The notes under the pieces are model-generated. The model was not told the DNA's origin, searched no databases, and saw only the letters and a program-made list of their open reading frames with translations. Made by a program: the position numbers and the translations under genes. From Agathobaculum desmolans ATCC 43058 (GTDB taxonomy: Bacteria > Bacillota > Clostridia > Oscillospirales > Butyricicoccaceae), in contig NZ_JNJN01000002.1 in the NCBI RefSeq assembly GCF_000701665.1, forward strand, positions 1 to 64,000: 64,000 bases of DNA, in the 5' to 3' direction. This document shows, in pieces, positions 15,013 to 21,544 of the stretch (positions within the stretch are counted from its first letter, which is position 1; each line of letters opens with the position of its first letter).

Positions 15013-16566
15013 TTATGCCACACTCCTTGTCGTTTTTCCATCCGTCCGCACCGTCTGCAGGTGCGCCAGATATTCCTCCATAAACCGCGCCGCCGCAGGC
15101 TCGCGCGTTCGGTTGCCTTTCGCATAGCACTGCTTGCATGTCAGCGTGATCGGATCGATCTCCACCGTGTGCCAGCTCCTGCAGGGGGCGTCGCAGCGCC
15201 GCAGCAGCAGGATGATCGTCTTGCCCTCGGCATGGCGCTTTGCATATCCCGCCACGCAGTTATCCATTTGCTCGCCCTCGCGGGTCAGCTCATCTGCGCT
15301 GTCCACTGGGCGGATCAGCATCCCGTCATGCCGCCAACACATCCAGTGCAGCAGCCGCCGCCGCAGGCGGAACTGTCCGTTAAACGGCGCGGTTTGCAGC
15401 TTACGCTCGCGCGCACTCAGCCGCGCGTGTGCCTCGTGCAGGTCATGCGGCAGCAGGTTGCCGCCGTTTATCTGCATGCGGTCTATCTGCCGGTGGTAGT
15501 CTGTAAGCTCCTGTATCACTGTGTCCACCGGCCGCCCACACCGCCGGCTCTGCCGCTCAAGGTATCGCCGCAAGCATTCTCCAGATACACGGCATCTTGC
15601 GCAGATGCCGCCGAACGCCTCACGGTTGCTGCCCAGCTCATACAAAAACGCCATCCACCCTGCATCTGCCGGCACAAGGCCGTCCGCTTTCAGCTGCAGG
15701 TAGTCATAAGCAAGATCCAGGGAATATGCGGGATGCTCCCGCAGCGCCCTGATCTCCTGCCGGTTCATATTTTTCACCAGTTTGTCCGGCCGTGCCGCCC
15801 GCAGATTAAACAGCCGCGCAAACGCCGCTTTTCTACCCATCTCGCGTTCGCGGAAAAAGCGCCCCAGCCCCATCTTCCAAATGTATTCGCATTGCGGGTG
15901 CTTCGCGTACAGCCCAAGGTATTCAATCGGGTCGCGCAGCGTATCAAACGCCTCCTGCGCCTGCGCGTATTCCAGGCAGCTCCCCGCGATCTCGTCCCGG
16001 CTGACGCCTGCAAAAAAGTCATCCAGCGTCTGTCCGTATCTCAGGTGCCAACGCTTCAGCCCAATGCTCTTCACCGGCTCCCATGGATGCGCACCGCATA
16101 TCCAGTCGCATCCGCGCGTCCACTTACGCGCTCCGCCGTCGTAAAACACCATGCGGCAATATTCGAATATATCGTACTTATCTCCCATAAATGCGCGGTT
16201 CATCGCTACCTTGAAGGATCGAAACCACACCTCCCGCCCCTCGCCCCGCTGAAACAGGTGAAAGGCAAACCGAATATCCTCCAATTTGCGCCGGTCATTC
16301 CATCGGCAAGGCATCACCGGTGCGCCGCACCGCGGGCATCTGTCATAGCTGCTTGCCGGCCGTTTGCGGTCTCTTTTCTCAAAAAAGCGCTGCCCACAGT
16401 CCGTACAAAACATCTCGTACCCGTCTCCCGCCGGGCCGAGGATCCAGTCCAGATCGTCCCCGCCACTGCAACGAAAAAACAAAAACTCCGTGTGGTCTAT
16501 GGTATCGCAGATTTTACTGCACACCTCGCTGTATTCCAGTGCAGGGCAGTCATTTACCTCTCGCAT
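15013..16566 (-). CDS. PcfJ-like protein
   Basis: A 517-residue protein starting MREVNDCPALEYSEV at ATG 16566. It contains zinc-binding pairs CTDCGQ and CPRCG (about residues 50-85) and the C-terminal block LTREGEQMDNCVAGYAKRHAEGKTIILLLR, which is the PcfJ signature also seen in phage proteins. PcfJ was named from conjugative plasmid pCF10; its biochemical activity is unknown to me. It follows a PcfK-like gene, the usual pairing. The frame extends 39 codons upstream without a ribosome site and I leave that out. Confidence 0.7.
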   Translation of the reverse strand: MREVNDCPALEYSEVCSKICDTIDHTEFLFFRCSGGDDLDWILGPAGDGYEMFCTDCGQRFFEKRDRKRPASSYDRCPRCGAPVMPCRWNDRRKLEDIRFAFHLFQRGEGREVWFRSFKVAMNRAFMGDKYDIFEYCRMVFYDGGARKWTRGCDWICGAHPWEPVKSIGLKRWHLRYGQTLDDFFAGVSRDEIAGSCLEYAQAQEAFDTLRDPIEYLGLYAKHPQCEYIWKMGLGRFFREREMGRKAAFARLFNLRAARPDKLVKNMNRQEIRALREHPAYSLDLAYDYLQLKADGLVPADAGWMAFLYELGSNREAFGGICARCRVSGECLRRYLERQSRRCGRPVDTVIQELTDYHRQIDRMQINGGNLLPHDLHEAHARLSARERKLQTAPFNGQFRLRRRLLHWMCWRHDGMLIRPVDSADELTREGEQMDNCVAGYAKRHAEGKTIILLLRRCDAPCRSWHTVEIDPITLTCKQCYAKGNRTREPAAARFMEEYLAHLQTVRTDGKTTRSVA

Positions 16567-16576
16567 CGTCCTTACC

Positions 16577-16963
16577 TCACAGCAGGTCGAGCAGATCGAC
16601 CGGGCCGTCCGTTTCCGGCGGCTCTGCGTGTTCCGTCTCGCCCAAGCGCTTGGAATTCTGCGCAAACACATCCATTGGCACATGGTAAAACCCGCATATC
16701 ACCTGTATCACCGGATTTTCTCGGTCAAACCGGTTGCACATGCAGCCCCAAAAGCCACCCTGCTGGTGCTTTTTCGCATAGTCGCGCAGCGCGTTAAAAC
16801 TTTTTGCAAGGCTCATGCTTTCGTTTTCAATATCCGCTGCAATGATCTCCGCGGCCTGCTCGCTCTCCTCCGCAATCATCAGCACTACCTCGCCAATCTC
16901 CCGCGCGCCGTTCCCCGGCTGCTCCTCCTCCACTGCTTTCCGCAGCTTGTCCAAATTGCTCAT
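16577..16963 (-). CDS. PcfK-like protein
   Basis: A 128-residue protein starting MSNLDKLRKAVEEEQ behind an AGGAG site. The block SLAKSFNALRDYAKKHQQGGFWGCMCNRFDRENPVIQVICGFYHVP matches the PcfK-like family that normally precedes PcfJ. The C-terminus is acidic (DGPVDLLDLL). Function is unknown; conserved pairing with PcfJ suggests a joint role in DNA processing during transfer or phage replication, which is inference. Confidence 0.65.
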   Translation of the reverse strand: MSNLDKLRKAVEEEQPGNGAREIGEVVLMIAEESEQAAEIIAADIENESMSLAKSFNALRDYAKKHQQGGFWGCMCNRFDRENPVIQVICGFYHVPMDVFAQNSKRLGETEHAEPPETDGPVDLLDLL

Positions 16964-16992
16964 ATCTCCTGCTCCTTTGTTCCATGTCGACG

Positions 16993-17496
16993 TTACGCGG
17001 ATGCCCACTTCGCCCGGTATCGTTCTATCAGCCCGCGCACGGCCTGCGCCGTCCGCCCAACCGCTGCGCTTATTTCAAACGATGTCTTGCCCGCATCCCG
17101 CAGCCGGTGCACGGTGTCTATTTCCTCCTGCGTCCAGCCGCGCACGGTCTGCCGCACCCGCACACTCTGGCCGCGCGTCACCTTGTTCACCGTGGATACG
17201 CTGCGCCCGGTCTCCCGTGCAATCTCTATTGCCGTCCTGCCGTCCCGCGCCAGTTGTAAAATGCGCGCACGCTCTTCCTCCGTCAGGTGGGCGCGCCGTT
17301 TGGGCAGTGCCTCGGTCACAAGGCCGCGTCCCGCGTCTGGCAGGCCGATCTCGCTTGCCATCCCCCGCGCATCCCGGCGCGGCGTCAGCACGGCCTCGCG
17401 GTATGTGTAGTGCTCGCCCATCATGTTGATTCCGCTGGTCTCTACCACGTCAAACCGCCCCTTCGGGTGCCGCCACACCACTTCTTGCGTTTTCAT
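16993..17496 (-). CDS. Phage helix-turn-helix DNA-binding protein
   Basis: A 167-residue protein starting MKTQEVVWRHPKGRFD. Two consecutive helix-turn-helix units are visible: RAHLTEEERARILQLARDGRTAIEIARETGRSVSTVNKV and GWTQEEIDTVHRLRDAGKTSFEISAAVGRTAQAVRGLI. Both resemble homeodomain-like or terminase-small-type repeats. It probably binds phage DNA as an early regulator or replication accessory factor. The 3' end of the upstream gene overlaps its start by 47 nt; I use ATG 17496 with GGAGG about 10 nt before it. Confidence 0.65.
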   Translation of the reverse strand: MKTQEVVWRHPKGRFDVVETSGINMMGEHYTYREAVLTPRRDARGMASEIGLPDAGRGLVTEALPKRRAHLTEEERARILQLARDGRTAIEIARETGRSVSTVNKVTRGQSVRVRQTVRGWTQEEIDTVHRLRDAGKTSFEISAAVGRTAQAVRGLIERYRAKWASA

Positions 17497-17749
17497 CCTC
17501 CTGCCGCCTCCGTTCATTTTCTATCATGCGCTCCACGCGCTGCACCTCAGGCCAAACCTCATCCAGCTTGTCCAGCGGGCGGCACACCGGCCAGCCCACA
17601 CCTGCCTCGCCCATCGTGCCGATGATGTCGTATTCGGTCTCACCAAACAGCGTCCGCCGCACCTGCACCCGCACGCGGTCTATGCGCACGCGCGGCAGGT
17701 CGCTCACCTGACAGTAAGGGCGGATCTCCATCCCGCGAAAGGTTTTCAC
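17450..17749 (-). CDS. Hypothetical phage early protein (99 aa)
   Basis: A small protein with the core MEIRPYCQVSDLPRVRIDRVRVQVRRTLFGETEYDIIG. I take GTG 17749 as the start because it overlaps the preceding TGA as GTGA and AAAGG lies about 8 nt upstream; ATG 17731 is the alternative. It is basic in the middle and ends in a charged tail. No family recognised. Confidence 0.5.
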   Translation of the reverse strand: MKTFRGMEIRPYCQVSDLPRVRIDRVRVQVRRTLFGETEYDIIGTMGEAGVGWPVCRPLDKLDEVWPEVQRVERMIENERRRQEDENARSGVAAPEGAV

Positions 17750-17931
17750 CTGTGCCGCCGCCTTTCCATCAGCCGCGCGAGCAGCAGCGCCTCCAGCACC
17801 GGCTTGTCCGCCCCGCCGGTAATCTGTCTCGCCGCCGGCGAAATGCGCGGCGCCGTGTGGGCTGCCGCCTGTACATAGTGCATGCGGATCCGCCGCTGCC
17901 GCTCCCGCTGCACCTTGCTCTCCCGCCTCAT
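17746..17931 (-). CDS. Hypothetical basic phage protein (61 aa)
   Basis: Starts MRRESKVQRERQRRIRMHYV at ATG 17931, which overlaps the stop of the upstream membrane protein as ATGA. The protein is strongly basic with a helical C-terminus (KPVLEALLLARLMERRRHR). Stop-start overlaps on both sides are the best evidence that it is translated. Function unknown. Confidence 0.5.
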   Translation of the reverse strand: MRRESKVQRERQRRIRMHYVQAAAHTAPRISPAARQITGGADKPVLEALLLARLMERRRHR

Positions 17932-18173
17932 ATTTCGCGGATCTGGCGGAACATGTCTGCCCGCCATGCGCTGCGGCGGGCGGCTTCCCGCTCCCGCATT
18001 TCGCACCGGCGCAGCCACCGCAGCTCGCGGATGCACACCGCAAGCCCCAGCGCGCAGCCCGTAAGCACAAGCGCCGCCGTGCTCCACGGGCAAAGCCCCG
18101 CCGCCCAAATGGCGATCACCAGCGCACCCAGCGTTCCAAACCAGCCAAGCCCAAAGCTACAAACTTTCTTCAT
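17928..18173 (-). CDS. Small membrane protein of the phage early operon
   Basis: An 81-residue protein with one or two hydrophobic segments in the first 50 residues (FGLGWFGTLGALVIAIWAAGL and WSTAALVLTGCALGLAVCI) followed by an Arg-rich cytoplasmic tail. It overlaps both neighbours, so it is part of a translationally coupled run. Function unknown. Confidence 0.55.
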   Translation of the reverse strand: MKKVCSFGLGWFGTLGALVIAIWAAGLCPWSTAALVLTGCALGLAVCIRELRWLRRCEMREREAARRSAWRADMFRQIREI

Positions 18174-18339
18174 GGTTCTGCTCCCTTCGTCTTATTTCCG
18201 CACGCAGCATAATGTCATACGCCACCTTCCACATGCGTTCCTCTCTCCGCTTCAGCTCCTCCGGCGTAGCGTCCCGATACGCATCGTCGCACACATCCAC
18301 CGTCCCGTGCGGGTAATGATATGTTGCTACCACAGCCAT
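18157..18339 (-). CDS. Hypothetical phage early protein (60 aa)
   Basis: Starts MAVVATYHYPHGTVDVCDDAYRD; AAGGAGG lies 9 nt before ATG 18339. The C-terminal half is a charged helix (EELKRREERMWKVAYDIMLRAEIRRREQ). No recognised domain. Its 3' end overlaps the next gene by 17 nt. Confidence 0.55.
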   Translation of the reverse strand: MAVVATYHYPHGTVDVCDDAYRDATPEELKRREERMWKVAYDIMLRAEIRRREQNHEESL

Positions 18340-18372
18340 CCTGTTCCGCCTCCTTCGCCGCATCCTATGCGC

Positions 18373-18525
18373 TTACCGGCTTGTCTCTTGCCTGTCCGCG
18401 CCCTCTCTGCGCTCCTTTGCCTTCTGCAGTTCAATCCGCGCCGCAATCACAAGACTCTCCGGCGCGTCCGGCTCCGCCATAATCTGCTCCGCCGTCAGTC
18501 CTAAGTAATAGCTGTATGGTTTCAT
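18373..18525 (-). CDS. Short phage protein (50 aa)
   Basis: A 50-codon frame starting MKPYSYYLGLTAEQIMAEPD with GAAAGGA about 8 nt before ATG 18525. The remainder is a charged helix (ESLVIAARIELQKAKERREG). Codon use matches its neighbours. It may be the first gene of this tight leftward run, directly next to the divergent promoter at 18541. Function unknown. Confidence 0.55.
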   Translation of the reverse strand: MKPYSYYLGLTAEQIMAEPDAPESLVIAARIELQKAKERREGADRQETSR

Positions 18526-18540
18526 GTAAATCGTCCTTTC

Positions 18541-18569
18541 TTGTCTTTCCATTCCCCTCCTGCTACAAT
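18541..18569 (+). promoter_or_regulatory. Promoter of cargo gene 18592-19116
   Basis: TTGTCT, 17-nt spacer, TACAAT. The last 19 nt (ATTCCC.TCCTGCTACAAT) match the promoter at 19494-19522 at 18 of 19 positions. Confidence 0.7.
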
Positions 18570-18591
18570 AAGTCCGAAAGGGTGTGTTTAT

Positions 18592-19116
18592 ATGTCTGAA
18601 ACTATTTTAATTGCTCTAATTACCTTTGCCGCCGGTGCTGTTGGGGCTATCTGCGGTGTAATAGGCGCTGCCAAATCGGCTCGCATAACGCAAACTTCTC
18701 AAATGCATCGTGCCGTTGTGCAGCAGTTTATGCAGGCGCGTGTCTCCGCTTTTTCTGCCTTGCTGGATGAGTGGAGCCGTTTTGTGTGCTCCGATTATGA
18801 CCTTTCAAACGTGCAGCGTCTTATATCGGCAATCGAAAAAGCCTCTATGCTTACAACGCCCGGAACAACCGCACTCTTAATGAACTTTCGCAAGCAGTTG
18901 TTTGAATATGCGCTGTCATCGCCGCGCACATCTGCACAAGCCGAAACGCTTTCCGATGCGGCTATGGATTTGCGCGTAGCGCTGCAAAGTGATTTGTTGC
19001 GGTATTATGAACCCGATATCGCTAAACTTCCGGAATCTGCAAAATTACCCAACGTAGTAGGGCGGCCCATAGCAGAAAAAACGGAGTTGCAGCGCAAAAT
19101 ACGCAAAAATAAATAA
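18592..19116 (+). CDS. Membrane-anchored cargo protein in the prophage
   Basis: A 174-residue protein starting MSETILIALITFAAGAVGAI at ATG 18592 behind GAAAGGG. One N-terminal membrane segment (about residues 4-27) is followed by a cytoplasmic helical domain with no recognised motif. It points against the early operon, has its own promoter and is less GC-rich than its neighbours, the marks of a moron gene expressed in the lysogen. Its last 95 nt overlap the convergent gene at 19022-19261. A role in superinfection exclusion or host modification is possible but not shown. Confidence 0.65.
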   Translation: MSETILIALITFAAGAVGAICGVIGAAKSARITQTSQMHRAVVQQFMQARVSAFSALLDEWSRFVCSDYDLSNVQRLISAIEKASMLTTPGTTALLMNFRKQLFEYALSSPRTSAQAETLSDAAMDLRVALQSDLLRYYEPDIAKLPESAKLPNVVGRPIAEKTELQRKIRKNK

Positions 19117-19261
19117 TTATCTTGTCTCTCGCATTGCGCCAAAATGCCGCTCGTCTTTCCCTGTGATATTCTTTTGCAAACTGGTTCCAACGCCTGATGT
19201 AGGCCTCGTAATCAAAAGAGAGAAGTGCAAGCATCTCTCTTTCGCCCTGTTTGTTATGCAT
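19022..19261 (-). CDS. Small protein with a C-terminal membrane segment
   Basis: A 79-residue frame starting MHNKQGEREMLALLSFDYEAY, directly after the HTH gene. The C-terminus IIIYFCVFCAATPFFLLWAALLRWVIL is a strong membrane segment. A start at MLALLSFD is also possible. It overlaps the 3' end of the convergent cargo gene by 95 nt, so one of the two ends may be over-read. Function unknown. Confidence 0.45.
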   Translation of the reverse strand: MHNKQGEREMLALLSFDYEAYIRRWNQFAKEYHRERRAAFWRNARDKIIIYFCVFCAATPFFLLWAALLRWVILQIPEV

Positions 19262-19262
19262 C

Positions 19263-19478
19263 TCACCCCGCCCTCCCCTGCTCGTCCTCGCGGGCGAACA
19301 GTTCTCGCCACGGTACGTCTGGGAAAATGTCCAGTATGCGTTCCACTTCCGTAAGCGTAAGGTCTGCCCGTCCCTTGCGCTTGTTGCGCATCGTGCTTTC
19401 GCTGATGTGCAGCTCCCGCGCCAAATCGCGGTTGGTAATCTTGCGTTTGAACATTTCAAGCTCTAAATTGGGATACAT
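19263..19478 (-). CDS. XRE/Cro-type helix-turn-helix regulator
   Basis: A 71-residue protein starting MYPNLELEMFKRKITNRDLARELHISESTMRNKRKG. The first 60 residues form a complete Cro/CI-type five-helix DNA-binding domain, without an oligomerisation domain. It lies at the divergent promoter region of the cargo gene at 19547 and may be the lytic (Cro-like) regulator or a local regulator of the cargo genes. A GAAAGGAGCG site precedes ATG 19478. Confidence 0.75.
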   Translation of the reverse strand: MYPNLELEMFKRKITNRDLARELHISESTMRNKRKGRADLTLTEVERILDIFPDVPWRELFAREDEQGRAG

Positions 19479-19493
19479 GTATGCGCTCCTTTC

Positions 19494-19522
19494 TTGTTTT
19501 TATATTCCCTTCCTGCTACAAT
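19494..19522 (+). promoter_or_regulatory. Promoter of cargo gene 19547-19927
   Basis: TTGTTT, 17-nt spacer, TACAAT. It is a near copy of the promoter at 18541-18569, and the similarity continues into the ribosome-binding leader (GAAAGGG..TGT.TTT). Confidence 0.7.
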
Positions 19523-19546
19523 GGAAATAGGAAAGGGGGTGTCTTT

Positions 19547-19927
19547 GTGTATCTCATCAATAAATCTGTAATCATTACAGAAAATCTAAAACAAAATCTT
19601 GCCATAACAGATCAGGCGGTCGTTGACATACAAGCCGAATATAACGGTGATATCCACCTTTGGAATGGTTCTCGTGTCATTCTCCGCCATGATCTGCACG
19701 GCACTGTCAATGCGTCTGGTAATTCCGTTGTGGAGTATTACGCCACCATTCACAACGGGCTTTTTACCTCTGGTGATTCCGGTGTGCAGTATGCGCGCCC
19801 TATGGGTCCCTCATCCTATGTGATAGGCTGCACTGTTGAAACCGCAAAGAAAAACGCTGAAACACACCGCAAGCTGCAAAGCGGGGAAATTACTCCGCCG
19901 CTTCATCCAGCATGCAAAACTGAATAA
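19547..19927 (+). CDS. Cargo protein of unknown function (126 aa)
   Basis: Starts at GTG 19547 (VYLINKSVIITENLKQN), 7 nt after AAAGGGGG. The middle (residues 25-95) alternates short beta-type segments with G/N turns (NGDIHLWNGSRVILRHDLHGTVNASGNSVVEYYATIHNGLFTSGDSG), which suggests a small beta-helix or beta-sandwich. No signal peptide. It has its own promoter and is oriented against the operon. The 3' end overlaps the convergent gene by 38 nt. Confidence 0.6.
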   Translation: MYLINKSVIITENLKQNLAITDQAVVDIQAEYNGDIHLWNGSRVILRHDLHGTVNASGNSVVEYYATIHNGLFTSGDSGVQYARPMGPSSYVIGCTVETAKKNAETHRKLQSGEITPPLHPACKTE

Positions 19928-20054
19928 CAAAACCAAAAAGCTTGCCGTTATCCATTAGCGGCTGCATCTGGTGCATAAATGTGTCGGGCATATTTTTCGT
20001 TTCTACGGAGATATGCCCCATTTCTTTGTCTGTGCCGTCGATGATTAGTTTCAT
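19890..20054 (-). CDS. Hypothetical early protein (54 aa)
   Basis: Starts MKLIIDGTDKEMGHISVETKNMPDTF with GGAG about 8 nt before ATG 20054. The pattern is a short beta-type N-terminus then a helix. Function unknown. It could be the first leftward gene read from the promoter at 20436-20464. Confidence 0.5.
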   Translation of the reverse strand: MKLIIDGTDKEMGHISVETKNMPDTFMHQMQPLMDNGKLFGFVIQFCMLDEAAE

Positions 20055-20071
20055 TGCTTTTTCTCCTTTCA

Positions 20072-20100
20072 TTGGCTCGTTTTCCAAAACATGATAAAAT
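20072..20100 (+). promoter_or_regulatory. Promoter of gene 20143-20331
   Basis: TTGGCT, 17-nt spacer, TAAAAT, about 43 nt before the ATG. Confidence 0.55.
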
Positions 20101-20142
20101 AGTCCTGCACCCTGCGCTGCGGCCTCCCGGAAAGGAGGTCAT

Positions 20143-20331
20143 ATGGCATTTCATCCCTTGCCTGTCTTCCCCCTGCCGGCTTCTGTGATGCAGTTGGAAG
20201 AATTGATAACGCAATCCCATAAATCACTCGGCTGTTATATGGGGCTAAAATTCCAAATCGAAAATGCGCCAAACATTTCCGGTTTCGAAAATTATCTGCT
20301 TGGCCGTCTGAATGATAAATTTGCAAACTGA
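20143..20331 (+). CDS. Hypothetical prophage protein (62 aa)
   Basis: Starts MAFHPLPVFPLPASVMQLEEL; AAGGAGG lies 4 nt before the ATG, one of the best ribosome sites in the region. The remainder is a short helix plus a polar tail. The gene is antisense to any transcript from the leftward promoter at 20436-20464, so early lytic transcription would oppose it. Function unknown. Confidence 0.55.
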   Translation: MAFHPLPVFPLPASVMQLEELITQSHKSLGCYMGLKFQIENAPNISGFENYLLGRLNDKFAN

Positions 20332-20388
20332 TTTGCCCTTTACACCTTGAAATCACTATAACCATCAGGGAGGCCGCAGCATAGGTGC

Positions 20389-20427
20389 GCGGTCTTTCGA
20401 CCGCAGAATTACCATCATTGGTAATTC
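20389..20427. repeat. Two hairpins in the early leader
   Basis: GCGGTC tttc GACCGC (20389-20404) and GAATTACCA tcat TGGTAATTC (20406-20427). They lie immediately downstream of the leftward promoter, so the early mRNA begins with them. They could be operators, an RNA processing site or an attenuator. Confidence 0.6.
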
Positions 20428-20435
20428 ATAGCTAT

Positions 20436-20464
20436 ATAATATTACGGACGTTGGGAATTGTCAA
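20436..20464 (-). promoter_or_regulatory. Leftward early promoter (PL-like)
   Basis: On the minus strand TTGACA (20459-20464), 17-nt spacer, TATTAT (20436-20441): nearly consensus. The left operator arm (20441-20457) lies over the spacer, so repressor binding would block it. Confidence 0.8.
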
Positions 20465-20488
20465 TACATTTTTCCCAACGTCCGTAAT
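20441..20488. promoter_or_regulatory. Phage operator palindrome
   Basis: Perfect 17-bp arms, 20441-20457 and 20472-20488 (ATTACGGACGTTGGGAA and its complement), separated by 14 nt. One arm covers the leftward promoter and the other lies just upstream of the repressor promoter, as expected for a lysogeny switch. Confidence 0.75.
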
Positions 20489-20494
20489 TTATTG

Positions 20495-20523
20495 TTGCCT
20501 TGTTCATTTTTCTGTGTTATCTT
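20495..20523 (+). promoter_or_regulatory. Candidate repressor promoter
   Basis: TTGCCT, 17-nt spacer, TATCTT, 25 nt before the repressor ATG. It is weaker than the leftward promoter and lies next to the right operator arm. Confidence 0.5.
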
Positions 20524-20547
20524 TTAGATATGCAAAGAGGTGAGGTT

Positions 20548-20943
20548 ATGAATTTACGCGAAAAATTAGAATTTCTGATGGAGCGAAAAGGTATAACAAA
20601 AAAGGCCGATCTCGCTCGCGCCATCAACATCCCTTATACCACGATTGATAATATCCTAAAACGAGATCATTTCGATAATGTAAAGTTCAGCACGCTTGAA
20701 GCCATATGTGAATATTTCAATGTAGATTTACGCTATCTAATTAAGGACGAAATCACCGATCCCAACTATGGTCTTTCCGCGCCCGCCGATCCGGTACTCG
20801 CCCCCGACGAGCGCCAACTCGTCACCGATTACCGCGCCTTCAACGAGGAAGGAAAAGAAAAGGTCCGCGACTACGTCGCAGACCTTGCCGATAACCCCAA
20901 ATATAAAAAATGTGCTGAGTCTTCGCTGGATCAGGAAGCATAA
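20548..20943 (+). CDS. Prophage XRE-type repressor
   Basis: A 131-residue protein starting MNLREKLEFLMERKGITKKADLARAINIPYTTIDNILKR at ATG 20548 (GAGGTGAGG upstream). Residues 1-65 are a Cro/CI helix-turn-helix domain. The C-terminal part (LAPDERQLVTDYRAFNEEGKEKVRDYVADLADNPKYKK) is the short helical tail typical of clostridial prophage repressors. There is no peptidase domain, so induction would not be by LexA-like self-cleavage. It faces a strong leftward promoter with a shared palindrome and is followed 25 nt later by a zeta-toxin-like gene, also reminiscent of PezA-PezT. Confidence 0.8.
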   Translation: MNLREKLEFLMERKGITKKADLARAINIPYTTIDNILKRDHFDNVKFSTLEAICEYFNVDLRYLIKDEITDPNYGLSAPADPVLAPDERQLVTDYRAFNEEGKEKVRDYVADLADNPKYKKCAESSLDQEA

Positions 20944-20968
20944 ATAATCCCTCAAAGGAGCTGACCCC

Positions 20969-21529
20969 ATGAAAACCTATACCATCATCGCCGGTGTCAA
21001 CGGCGCGGGCAAGTCCAGTCTCACCGGCGTGCTCCGCCAGCAGATGGATGATCTCGGCGTGATCGTGGATGTCGATAAGCTCGCCGCAGCGCACGGCGGC
21101 AACAACATTCTTGCCGGGCGGCTGGCTGTCTCCCGCATCCGGGAGTGTCTGTCGCGCGGCGTCTGCTTCACGCAGGAAACCACGCTTTCCGGTGCACTCA
21201 CCGCACGCACCGCGCAGCAGGCGCGTGATCGCGGCTATCGTGTCCGCATGTATTATGTCGGTCTGGACAGCGCGGAGGAAAGCCTTGCCCGCATCGCAAA
21301 CCGTGTCCGCAAGGGCGGGCATAATATCCCGGCGGAAGATGTCCGCCGCCGGTTCGGGGGACGCGTCCGCGCCCTTTCCGCTGTCCTGCCCTATTGCGAT
21401 GAAGCCACATTTTTTGATAACGATAACGGCTTTGTCGCTGTCGCGGAATACCGCAATGGTGTCATCGCCTGTCTGGATGGTGCGCCCCGTTGGGTGCACG
21501 GTCTTGCCGCTGCCATCAACCAGCCGTAA
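20969..21529 (+). CDS. Zeta-toxin-like P-loop kinase
   Basis: A 186-residue protein. Walker A GVNGAGKSS at residues 9-17 (K15) is followed by VDVDK with D34/D36 where zeta toxins hold the catalytic aspartate, then TQETTLSG and a basic VRKGGHNIPAEDVRRRF segment, typical of zeta/PezT-like proteins that phosphorylate UDP-N-acetylglucosamine. It is shorter than PezT and no epsilon antitoxin is present. Co-transcription with the repressor suggests the repressor could double as its regulator or antitoxin; that is inference. It may equally be a harmless kinase of the same fold. Confidence 0.75.
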   Translation: MKTYTIIAGVNGAGKSSLTGVLRQQMDDLGVIVDVDKLAAAHGGNNILAGRLAVSRIRECLSRGVCFTQETTLSGALTARTAQQARDRGYRVRMYYVGLDSAEESLARIANRVRKGGHNIPAEDVRRRFGGRVRALSAVLPYCDEATFFDNDNGFVAVAEYRNGVIACLDGAPRWVHGLAAAINQP

Positions 21530-21544
21530 AGGAGCTGACCGCCC

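Noticed and set aside
14851-16797. 648-codon rightward frame opposite the PcfJ-like gene
   Set aside because: Shadow of a gene with recognisable zinc pairs and PcfJ motif; composition rich in His/Pro/Arg as expected for antisense frames.
20069-20365. 98-codon leftward frame opposite the gene at 20143
   Set aside because: It has no ribosome site; the rightward gene has AAGGAGG at ideal distance and a plausible promoter.
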